From assembly GCF_050389775.1 (NCBI RefSeq), contig NZ_CP177144.1, positions 3,038,001-3,102,000 of the forward strand: a DNA stretch of 64,000 nucleotides. The letters run 5' to 3'. Position numbers and translations under genes: made by a program. This DNA is from Marinibacterium sp050389775. GTDB lineage: Bacteria; Pseudomonadota; Alphaproteobacteria; Rhodobacterales; Rhodobacteraceae. Below are positions 34,042-40,938 of this stretch, in pieces (position 1 is the first letter of the stretch; every line of letters starts with the position of its first letter). The notes under the pieces are model-generated. The model was given only the letters and a program-made list of their open reading frames with translations, was not told the DNA's origin and did not search any database.

Positions 34042-34815
34042 TCACAGGGCCGTCCAGCCCCCGTCGACACTGATCGTCGTGCCGGTGATCTGGGCCGCCG
34101 CATCCGAGGCCAGGAAGACACATGTCCCGCCCAGCTGCTCGACCGTCGCGAATTCCTTCGACGGCTGGCGCTCCAGCAGCACCTTCTCGATCACTTCCTC
34201 GCGACCCATGTCGTATTCCTTCATCGTGTCGGGGATCTGCGCCTCGACCAGCGGGGTCAGCACGTAACCCGGACAGATCGCATTGGCCGTGATCGGCTCG
34301 CGCGCGGTTTCCAGCGCCACGACCTTGGTCATGCCCACCACGCCATGCTTGGCCGAGACATAGGCCGACTTGTAGGGCGAGGCCGTCAGGCCATGGGCCG
34401 AGGCGATGTTGATCACCCGGCCCCAGCCGGCCTTGCGCATCATCGGCAGGGCGGCGGCGGTGGTGTGGAAGGACGAGGTCAGGTTGATCGCGATGATTGC
34501 ATCCCATTTCTCGACCGGGAATTCATCGATCGCCGCGACGTGCTGGATGCCCGCATTGTTGACCAGGATGTCGCAGCGCCCGGCCTGTTCGACCAGCGCC
34601 CGGCACTCCGCGCCCTTGGACATGTCGGCCTTGATATAGCGCGCGGTGACCCCGAACTCCTTGCCGATTTCCTCGGCCAGCGCGTGATCCTCCTCGCGGT
34701 CGGTGAAGCTGTTCAGAACCACATCCGCCCCGGCCTTGGCCAGTTCCCGGGCCACGCCCAGGCCGATGCCGGAATTGGACCCCGTGACGATGGCCGTCTT
34801 ACCCTTCAAAGTCAT
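34042..34815 (-). CDS. bdhA: 3-Hydroxybutyrate dehydrogenase
   Basis: A 257-residue short-chain dehydrogenase. Cofactor motif TGSNSGIGLGVA, NNAGIQHVAAIDEFP, and the catalytic Ser...Tyr-x-x-x-Lys in IASAHGLTASPYKSAYVSAK, together with WTAL at the C-terminus, match bacterial D-3-hydroxybutyrate dehydrogenases, which turn 3-hydroxybutyrate into acetoacetate during PHB mobilisation. The ATG has AGGTG nine bases upstream. Upstream in the gap shared with ppk2 there is a TGCATGTGCA palindrome at 34864–34873, a possible operator. Confidence 0.93.
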   Translation of the reverse strand: MTLKGKTAIVTGSNSGIGLGVARELAKAGADVVLNSFTDREEDHALAEEIGKEFGVTARYIKADMSKGAECRALVEQAGRCDILVNNAGIQHVAAIDEFPVEKWDAIIAINLTSSFHTTAAALPMMRKAGWGRVINIASAHGLTASPYKSAYVSAKHGVVGMTKVVALETAREPITANAICPGYVLTPLVEAQIPDTMKEYDMGREEVIEKVLLERQPSKEFATVEQLGGTCVFLASDAAAQITGTTISVDGGWTAL

Positions 34816-34988
34816 GATAACACCTGTTCGCTTCTTCGTTGGTGACATCCTCCATGTATATGCTGCATGTGCAAATGAAATGACCCGCCCGCACCGGGTC
34901 CGTGCGCGAGGGGCGGGAACAAAACAGTCACAATGCTGTTGGAAAAGGTTTGCTAGAAGCACGCTGCTTAGCAAGAAGGAGGTCGGCC

Positions 34989-35909
34989 ATGCCCGACGAC
35001 GCCAAAAGGGAACCCGCGCTCGACTGGCTCGAAGCCGAACTGGCCGATACGCTGGACGAGGATTTCGAGCTCGAGATGTCCGAGCCCGCCCTGTCGATGG
35101 AGCTGCGCCGGCTCTACCGCGAGGCCCATCCGCCGACGCTGGAACGCAAGGATTACTTCGAACAGCTGATCCGCCTCCAATCCGAGCTGATCAAGCTGCA
35201 GGATTGGGTGCAGCACAGCGGCGAGAAGATCGTCGTGATCTTCGAAGGCCGCGACAGCGCCGGCAAGGGCGGCGTCATCAAGCGCATCACCCAGCGCCTC
35301 AACCCGCGCATCTGCCGGGTGGTCGCCCTGCCCGCCCCGACCGACCGCGAGAAATCGCAATGGTATTTCCAGCGCTACGTGCCGCATCTGCCGGCCGCCG
35401 GGGAAATCGTGCTCTTCGACCGGTCCTGGTACAACCGGTCAGGCGTCGAGCGGGTCATGGGCTTTGCCGACGAGGACCAGGTCGAGCAATTCTTCAACGA
35501 CGTGCCCGAATTCGAACGCATGCTGGTGCGCTCGGGCATCCGGCTGGTGAAATACTGGTTCTCGATCACCGATGCCGAACAGCAGCTGCGGTTCCTCATG
35601 CGGATCCACGATCCGATGAAGCAATGGAAGCTCTCGCCGATGGACCTGCAAAGCCGCGTCCGCTGGGAGGATTACACCAAGGCCAAGGAAGACACCTTTG
35701 CCCGCACCAACATCCCCGAGGCGCCCTGGTACATCGTGCCCGGCAACGACAAGAAGCGCGCCCGGCTCAATTGCATCGACCACCTGCTCGGCCTGATCCC
35801 CTACGAGCCGGTGCCCCACGAAGAGGTCGTGCTGCCCGACCGGGTCCATAACGAGGAATACGAGCGCACGGTTCTGCCGCCCGAACTCTACGTACCGTCG
35901 AAATACTGA
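34989..35909 (+). CDS. ppk2: Polyphosphate kinase 2
   Basis: A 306-residue class I PPK2, moving phosphate between polyphosphate and nucleoside diphosphates. Walker A is EGRDSAGKGG (about residues 86–95), Walker B is LFDRSWYNRSGVE, and the lid includes RIHDPMKQWKLSPMDLQSR. AAGGAGG lies directly upstream of the ATG; the open frame before that is not coding-like. It is divergent from bdhA and followed by a palindromic element. It connects phosphate storage with nucleotide supply and complements the phosphate regulon elsewhere in the window. Confidence 0.95.
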   Translation: MPDDAKREPALDWLEAELADTLDEDFELEMSEPALSMELRRLYREAHPPTLERKDYFEQLIRLQSELIKLQDWVQHSGEKIVVIFEGRDSAGKGGVIKRITQRLNPRICRVVALPAPTDREKSQWYFQRYVPHLPAAGEIVLFDRSWYNRSGVERVMGFADEDQVEQFFNDVPEFERMLVRSGIRLVKYWFSITDAEQQLRFLMRIHDPMKQWKLSPMDLQSRVRWEDYTKAKEDTFARTNIPEAPWYIVPGNDKKRARLNCIDHLLGLIPYEPVPHEEVVLPDRVHNEEYERTVLPPELYVPSKY

Positions 35910-35938
35910 AAACGCCCCGTCGCCGGGGCCTGCCGGAT

Positions 35939-35962
35939 GTAGGGCGGGGCTTGCCCCGCCGC
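35939..35962. repeat. GTAGGGCGGGG palindromic element, copy 2
   Basis: GGCGGGG, CTTG, CCCCGCC preceded by GTAG; nearly the same as the element at 23697–23722. It lies 30 bases after the ppk2 stop, where it may stabilise or end the ppk2 message. Confidence 0.65.
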
Positions 35963-36067
35963 GCCGTCCGGCCGGCCCCTGCGGCACCCCCCGGCATCAC
36001 CGCGCATCGCCTGTTGGTGGTGTTGACACCCGGCCCCTCGCCTTGCCCTGAGCCCGGGCGCAGAGCC

Positions 36068-36096
36068 AAAAAAAACGCCGGCACAAGGCCGGCGTT
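36068..36096 (-). terminator. Intrinsic terminator of the candidate sRNA
   Basis: On the minus strand AACGCCGGC and GCCGGCGTT pair perfectly around a 5-base loop and run straight into T residues (eight A on the plus strand, 36068–36075). On the plus strand the stem is not followed by T, so the terminator belongs to a minus-strand transcript, and the only candidate is the sRNA. Confidence 0.9.
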
Positions 36097-36143
36097 CAGT
36101 TATTGAGGCAGGTTTCATACAGGCAAGAAACCTATCGAGCAGT
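36068..36143 (-). ncRNA. Candidate small regulatory RNA of about 76 nt
   Basis: A self-contained minus-strand transcription unit in the ppk2–binding-protein gap. A promoter (36150–36178) is placed to start transcription near 36143. The RNA would contain a 7-bp hairpin (AGGTTTC with GAAACCT around a 10-base loop, 36110–36133), a single-stranded linker, and a 9-bp terminator stem ending in a run of U (36068–36096). No open reading frame of useful length fits inside. It lies antisense-oriented to both neighbours without overlapping either coding region. I do not recognise it as a named Rfam family. The start is predicted from the -10 and could be off by a few bases. Confidence 0.7.
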
Positions 36144-36149
36144 GCCCTT

Positions 36150-36178
36150 CTTATAAGCAATTCTCGGCTCGCGTCCAA
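36150..36178 (-). promoter_or_regulatory. Sigma-70-type promoter of the candidate sRNA
   Basis: On the minus strand TTGGAC (36173–36178) and TATAAG (36150–36155) are separated by exactly 17 bases, the best promoter match in the window. It points at the terminator 54 bases downstream. A weaker plus-strand pair (TTGAAA at 36188, TAGTCT at 36211, 17-base spacer) may drive the binding-protein gene the other way. Confidence 0.75.
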
Positions 36179-36258
36179 GCTAAAAGTTTGAAAATGCGTA
36201 AATCCGCCCGTAGTCTGCAGCGGCAATAAAACAAGGGCAGAGCGGGATAGTTGACAAA

Positions 36259-38070
36259 ATGAGGCGTGAATTTTTCGGAAAAAGAACCGTTGCGGTAGCA
36301 CTCGCCCTGGCGATTTCCACCGCCCAGGCCGCAATCGGAGAATCGGCCCATGGCATAGCTATGTACGGCGACCCGGCCCTGCCACCCGATTTTGTGTCCC
36401 TGCCCTATGCCAACCCCGAGGCCCCCAAGGGTGGAACGGTGGTTTTCGCCAATACCGGAGGTTTCGATTCCCTTAACCCGTTCATCCAGAAGGGCACCGT
36501 GCCATGGCAGGCCCGGTTCTGGGGATACGAGTCGCTGATGGGCCGATCCTGGGATGAACCGTTTACCTTGTACGGTGTTCTGGCCGAATCGGTGACCACG
36601 CCCGAAGACCGCTCCTGGGTCGAATTCACCCTGCGCCCCGAGGCGGCCTTTTCCGACGGCAGCCCGGTCACCGTCGAGGATGTCATCTGGTCTTATGAAA
36701 CCCTGGGCACCACCGGCCACCAGCGCTATCGCTCGTTCTGGACCCAGGTCGACAAGATCGAACAGACCGGCCCCCGCAGCATCCGCCTGACCTTCGCCTC
36801 CGACAACCGCGAGCTGGCCCTGATCGCCGGCATGCGCCCGATCCTGAAGAAAGCCCAATACGAGGGCAAGGATTTCACCGCCTCGGGCCTCGACGAGGTG
36901 CCCATCGGCACCGCGCCCTATGTCGTCACCGATTTCGAGGCCGGTCGCTCGGTCACCTACAGCCGCAACCCCGATTACTGGGGCAAGGACCTGGCCTTTC
37001 GCCGGGGCACCGACAATTTCGACACGATGCGGATCGAGTTCTTCGGCGATGGAGTCGCGGCCTTCGAGGCGTTCAAGGCCGGCGAGATCTCGGCCGTGCG
37101 CGAGTTCAACGCCGAAACCTGGGCCTCGGGCTATGATTTCCCCGCCGCCCGGCGCGGTGACATCGTGAAATCGGAATTCCCCGACGAAAAGCCCACCGGC
37201 ATGACCGGCCTGGTGATGAACACCCGCAGGCCCTTCCTGGCCGACTGGCGGGTGCGCGACGCGCTGATCCATGCCTTCAATTTCGAATTCATCAACGAGG
37301 CGATCACCGGCGCGGCCCAGCCCCGCATCCTGTCCTATTTCGACAATTCCGTGCTGGGCATGCGCCCCGGCCCGGCCGACGGTCGCGTGCGCGAGTTCCT
37401 GGAGGCCCATGCCGACGACCTGCCCCCCGGCGCGCTGGATGGCTATGCCCTGCCCCAGGGCGACGGCAGCGCGCGCAACCGGGCCAATGTCCGCGTGGCC
37501 CAGGCCCAGCTGCAGGCTGCCGGCTACGAGGTGGTCGAAGGCCGGCTGACCGGACCCGACGGGCCGGTGACCTTCGACATCCTGCTGCAGCAGGCCGATG
37601 ACGAGCTGCGCACCGCCGTCGACATGTTCCTGCCCGCGCTGGAACGGCTGGGCATCGCGGTAACGGTCACCGTGGTCGACAGCGCCCAATATACCGAGCG
37701 CATGCTGAATTTCGATTTCGACATGACCTCGTTCCGCCGCGCCCTGTCGCTGTCGCCCGGCAACGAGCAAAAGCTCTACTGGGGCTCCGATGGCCGCGAC
37801 ACGCCCGGGTCGCGCAATGTCATGGGCCTGGCCAGCCCGGCCGTCGACGGGCTGATCGACCAGATGCTCAGCGTCACCTCGTCGGAGGATTTTGTCGCCT
37901 CGACCCGCGCGCTTGATCGCGTGCTGACGGCCGAACGGCTGGTCATCCCGATCTGGCGCTACGACGTCGGGCGCATCGCGCACATCCGCCAGTTGCATTA
38001 CCCCGAAACATTGCCCATTTATGGTGACGGACCCGAGTACATGCCGCAATTGTGGTGGTACGAGGAGTGA
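36259..38070 (+). CDS. YejA-like oligopeptide-type ABC transporter substrate-binding protein
   Basis: A 603-residue periplasmic binding protein (SBP_bac_5). A signal peptide covers about residues 1–25; the mature part has HGIAMYGDPALPPDF and NPEAPKGGTVVFANTGGFDSLNPF (split over two stretches), typical of the YejA subfamily that binds peptides or microcin C-like compounds. Length is right for that subfamily. No permease or ATPase gene is next to it: the next gene is an ArsR–ArsC fusion, so it must use components encoded elsewhere. SD is weak. The upstream region holds the divergent sRNA candidate. Confidence 0.88.
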   Translation: MRREFFGKRTVAVALALAISTAQAAIGESAHGIAMYGDPALPPDFVSLPYANPEAPKGGTVVFANTGGFDSLNPFIQKGTVPWQARFWGYESLMGRSWDEPFTLYGVLAESVTTPEDRSWVEFTLRPEAAFSDGSPVTVEDVIWSYETLGTTGHQRYRSFWTQVDKIEQTGPRSIRLTFASDNRELALIAGMRPILKKAQYEGKDFTASGLDEVPIGTAPYVVTDFEAGRSVTYSRNPDYWGKDLAFRRGTDNFDTMRIEFFGDGVAAFEAFKAGEISAVREFNAETWASGYDFPAARRGDIVKSEFPDEKPTGMTGLVMNTRRPFLADWRVRDALIHAFNFEFINEAITGAAQPRILSYFDNSVLGMRPGPADGRVREFLEAHADDLPPGALDGYALPQGDGSARNRANVRVAQAQLQAAGYEVVEGRLTGPDGPVTFDILLQQADDELRTAVDMFLPALERLGIAVTVTVVDSAQYTERMLNFDFDMTSFRRALSLSPGNEQKLYWGSDGRDTPGSRNVMGLASPAVDGLIDQMLSVTSSEDFVASTRALDRVLTAERLVIPIWRYDVGRIAHIRQLHYPETLPIYGDGPEYMPQLWWYEE

Positions 38071-38123
38071 TCCGCGCATGAACGCGCTTGACCTGCGGCA
38101 GGCGCGTTCGTACCTCGCATTAC

Positions 38124-38960
38124 ATGAATATTCCGGTTTCCGATCAACTCTCTGCGCTGGCCCATGAACGGCGGCTGGACGTGTTCCGGCTGCTCATGCG
38201 GCGCTATCCCGATGCGGTGCCCGCCGGCGAGATCGCCCAGGCGCTGGGGCTGCGGGCCAATACCACGTCGGTCTACCTGTCGATCCTGCGCCATGCCGGG
38301 CTGATCTCGCAGACCCGGTCGGGGACGTTTCAGCTGTATCGCATCCGGCTCGACAATGTGCGCGGGCTGTTCGGTGACATGCTGGGCGATTGCTGTCGCG
38401 GGCGCCCTGACATCTGCCTGCCCGATGCCATCGCCGCGCCGCTGGCTCCGCCCAGCACTGACACGCCGCTGCGCGTGCTCTTCCTGTGCAGCCGCAATTC
38501 GGCCCGTTCGATCATGGCCGAGGCCCTGTTGCGGGCGGCCGGGCCGCAGTATGCGCCGCATTCCGCCGGCACCGTCCCGGCCGAGGCACCCGACCCCGAT
38601 GCGCTGGCCGAGCTGACCCGCCAGGGCCTGCCGACCGAGGGACTGCAATCGCAGGCGGTCAGCCGGTTTCTCGGGGACAGCCCGCCGATGGACATGGTGA
38701 TCACGGTCTGCGACCGGGCCGCCAACGAAGACGTCATCCGCTGGCCCGGCGCGCCGCTGCATGCCCATTGGGGGATCGACGATCCGCTGGCCGCCGATCC
38801 CGGCCCCGCCCGGCGCCAGGCCATGGCCGGCGCCTTTGCCCAGCTGCGCGCCCGGATCGAGGCCCTGTCCAATCTGACACCCGGTCTGCTGACCCCGGCG
38901 CATTTGCAGGCACAATTGGACGATATCGGCCGCCTGGGCACCCTGGCCCCCGCCAGCTGA
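38124..38960 (+). CDS. ArsR-type regulator fused to an ArsC-like (LMW phosphatase-fold) domain
   Basis: A 278-residue fusion. Residues 1–85 are an ArsR winged helix (LSALAHERRLDVFRLLMRR, LGLRANTTSVYLSILRHAGL). A cysteine group, Cys90, Cys91 and Cys98 (DCCRGRPDIC), follows and resembles the As(III)-sensing Cys triad of the Acidithiobacillus type ArsR, though with one more residue between. Residues 115–275 are a low-molecular-weight phosphatase/arsenate-reductase fold with P-loop CSRNSAR (Cys122 to Arg128) and Cys196 in VITVCD; the third cysteine of thioredoxin-linked ArsC is absent. No ars transporter gene is adjacent. The chosen ATG has almost no ribosome-binding site. Confidence 0.85.
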   Translation: MNIPVSDQLSALAHERRLDVFRLLMRRYPDAVPAGEIAQALGLRANTTSVYLSILRHAGLISQTRSGTFQLYRIRLDNVRGLFGDMLGDCCRGRPDICLPDAIAAPLAPPSTDTPLRVLFLCSRNSARSIMAEALLRAAGPQYAPHSAGTVPAEAPDPDALAELTRQGLPTEGLQSQAVSRFLGDSPPMDMVITVCDRAANEDVIRWPGAPLHAHWGIDDPLAADPGPARRQAMAGAFAQLRARIEALSNLTPGLLTPAHLQAQLDDIGRLGTLAPAS

Positions 38961-39487
38961 CCTTCCGGGCTGCCGTCACTGCCCCCGCCTGGTGGCGGGC
39001 ATTCACGTTGTGACGTGGCGTCGGAAACGGCATTAACCTTTCTGCAGCGCGGCAAACCGGGGCTTTTGCGTGACCTTGGGTGTGGCGGGTTGTCGCAGTC
39101 GCTTGACCTTTCGGTCAAAGAGCACTGACCAGGCGCCGGGCCGGACGGACAACCCCGGCGGGTGCAGTGCCCGGCTTTTGAGCAGCCCGAGAACGCTCGC
39201 ATTTGTCCTTTTCTTTCAGGGTACTGGAAATCCGCCCACAGGTTATCCACAGGATTGTCCCGATCCTGCCGCGACCGAATGACCCGGGCAACCGCCCGCA
39301 AAACACGCGGCGGTTCAACCGCAAATCGCCCTGGATGCGCCTGCAGCAACGGGAAAGATCAGTTTTTCTGCACTGCGCAAGCCCATCTGCCGAAAAAGGC
39401 GACTCAGCGGGACTTTACGGACATGCAGACCATTGTTAACGTTTCGTTACGGGGGGATGGGGAAAGTGAAAAAAAGGGATGCTGCAC
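38961..39487. other. Gene-poor stretch with a perfect DnaA box
   Basis: No coding region is supported here. It holds an inverted repeat TTGACC-TTTC-GGTCAA at 39103–39118, a perfect DnaA box TTATCCACA at 39243–39251, and an AT-richer end before the small gene at 39488. A single box does not make an origin. Confidence 0.5.
39243..39251 (+). promoter_or_regulatory. DnaA box (TTATCCACA)
   Basis: Exact match to the high-affinity DnaA site, within ACAGGTTATCCACAGG. I found no second box close by, so a regulatory or titration site is more likely than oriC. Confidence 0.5.
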
Positions 39488-39724
39488 ATGTACTGGTCGG
39501 ACCTGACCCAGAACTGGTCTCTTTGGTTTTCGAAGTTCAAGGCGCAATTTCCGAACTTGGATGAGGCGTCCATGCCGTTTCTCAAACTGGATCGGTCCCG
39601 GTTCGAGGCACACCTCGCGGAAACGCATGACATGACCCTGAACGAGGCCCGCGAGGCCGTTGACGGGTTCCTTTACATCGAAACTCTGGCGCGCGACGAA
39701 CATCGCGAACGCGCCGAGGCATGA
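39488..39724 (+). CDS. Small hypothetical protein
   Basis: A 78-residue protein of unknown function, beginning MYWSDLTQNWSLWFSKFK and ending with an acidic, Glu/Arg-rich helix (YIETLARDEHRERAEA). It looks cytosolic and helical, with normal codon use. AAGGGA lies nine bases before this ATG; an ATG three codons upstream is possible but has a less suitable spacing. It stands alone between two gene-poor stretches of about 525 bases each, so it has its own promoter. I do not recognise the family. Confidence 0.65.
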   Translation: MYWSDLTQNWSLWFSKFKAQFPNLDEASMPFLKLDRSRFEAHLAETHDMTLNEAREAVDGFLYIETLARDEHRERAEA

Positions 39725-40248
39725 CCAACTGACCAAGAGCCAGCGGTCGGCCGCACCCCGGCAAGATGGATGGCAAGGGACCATCCGGGGGACGCCCGAC
39801 CACCACGCCTGACGGACCGGGATGCCCGCCAGGTGAACCAGAACGAACATCGCGCGCAACGGCCGGACGCCAGCCGGGCCAGATGGCCCCAGCCACCGGC
39901 CCGGCGCGCCTGCAATCTCCGCCCGGGTCGCCGGATGCGGGGTGCATGCTGACGGATGCATGGTGCCGGCGTTCCGCGCCGGAACCTCTGCCGGGTCCTG
40001 TTTCACGGAGGGCCGGGCAGTCGGCCTGGGCGACCGTAATTGGTTTACCGCGCTGCCGGGCAGTCTGGCTGGTTGACGGTGTTGGGGTCATCTCGCGGGC
40101 CGGCATCAGGTCAACACCCGGTCGACCAGCGGACAGATAATGACAGGAGTCCGACGCCTGTCGGTGGGATTGTCGAGTACAGCGAACAGCCTGCGCGTCG
40201 CCAGCCAGCCCGGCCATTGAACGCCACCTGGAATGCCGAAGACCAGCC
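39725..40248. other. Gene-poor stretch between the small gene and the cupin regulator
   Basis: I see no gene, clear terminator or repeat here. Open frames exist on both strands but are rich in Pro, Arg and Gly and lack ribosome-binding sites. It may hold a decayed gene. Confidence 0.4.
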
Positions 40249-40872
40249 TCAGGTCAGCGAGGTCACCCAGAGGATCGTTGCGTCCTCTTCGCTGACCGAC
40301 ACCACGTTGTGGCCCATGGTCGCATCGTAATAGGCACTGTCGCCCCGGCGCATTTCAACGGGGTTGTAGAACTCGGTGTACAGCATCACCACGCCGGTCA
40401 GCACGTAGAGGAATTCCTCGCCGTCGTGGCGCACCCAGCCGTCGAACTCGTCCATCGACCGGGCCCGCACCTGGGCGCGGTAGGGCAGCATGCGCTTCTG
40501 GGTCAGCTGTTCGGCCAGCAGTTCGTGTTCATAGGTCGCCGTCGGCGTTTGGGTGCCTTCGCCGGTCTTGGTCATGGCCATCCGGCCGTTGACCTGCTCG
40601 CGTTGCGGCGGGGTAAACAGCTGGGGCACCGAGATTTCCAACCCCACGGCCAGCTTCTTGAGCGCGTCGTAGGTCGGCGACATCTGGCCGTTCTCGATCT
40701 TCGACAGGGTCGACCGGGCCAGCCCGGCCTGCCCGGCCGCCTGTTCCAGCGTCCAGTTGCGGGCCTTGCGCAGCTCGCGCACGCGGGCGCCCAGGTCGAG
40801 CGGCTCGGCCAGGCTGTCCTCGCCGGTGCTGCGGGCGATGCGGATGATGGATTTCGGGTCGATCGGTGCCAT
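40249..40872 (-). CDS. XRE-family regulator with C-terminal cupin domain
   Basis: A 207-residue transcription regulator. Residues about 28–85 form a Cro/XRE helix-turn-helix (RVRELRKARNWTLEQAAGQ, then RSTLSKIENGQMSPTYDALK), and residues about 130–205 a cupin sensor (HDGEEFLYVLTGVVMLYTEF, RRGDSAYYDATMGHNV). Proteins of this design, such as PuuR-like regulators, respond to small amines, amino acids or their derivatives. It is divergent from the AMP-binding enzyme gene with a 66-base gap, so that gene is its likeliest target. SD sequence is weak. Confidence 0.92.
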   Translation of the reverse strand: MAPIDPKSIIRIARSTGEDSLAEPLDLGARVRELRKARNWTLEQAAGQAGLARSTLSKIENGQMSPTYDALKKLAVGLEISVPQLFTPPQREQVNGRMAMTKTGEGTQTPTATYEHELLAEQLTQKRMLPYRAQVRARSMDEFDGWVRHDGEEFLYVLTGVVMLYTEFYNPVEMRRGDSAYYDATMGHNVVSVSEEDATILWVTSLT

Positions 40873-40938
40873 GACATTACCCAATAGGCCGGGCACGCGG
40901 CGCTTGCAACGGCAAGGCGACCGGGCTAGCCCCGTTGC

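Noticed and set aside
34864..34873. TGCATGTGCA palindrome as a PhaR operator
   Set aside because: Only one short palindrome and a loose match to known PHA regulator sites; kept as a note under bdhA, not as a feature.
36151..38079. A 642-codon minus-strand frame opposite the binding-protein gene, which might explain the minus-strand terminator
   Set aside because: It is an antisense shadow with no protein character, and a separate strong promoter lies between it and the terminator.
39243..39251. Replication origin at the DnaA box
   Set aside because: A single box, no cluster, and no characteristic origin neighbours in the window.
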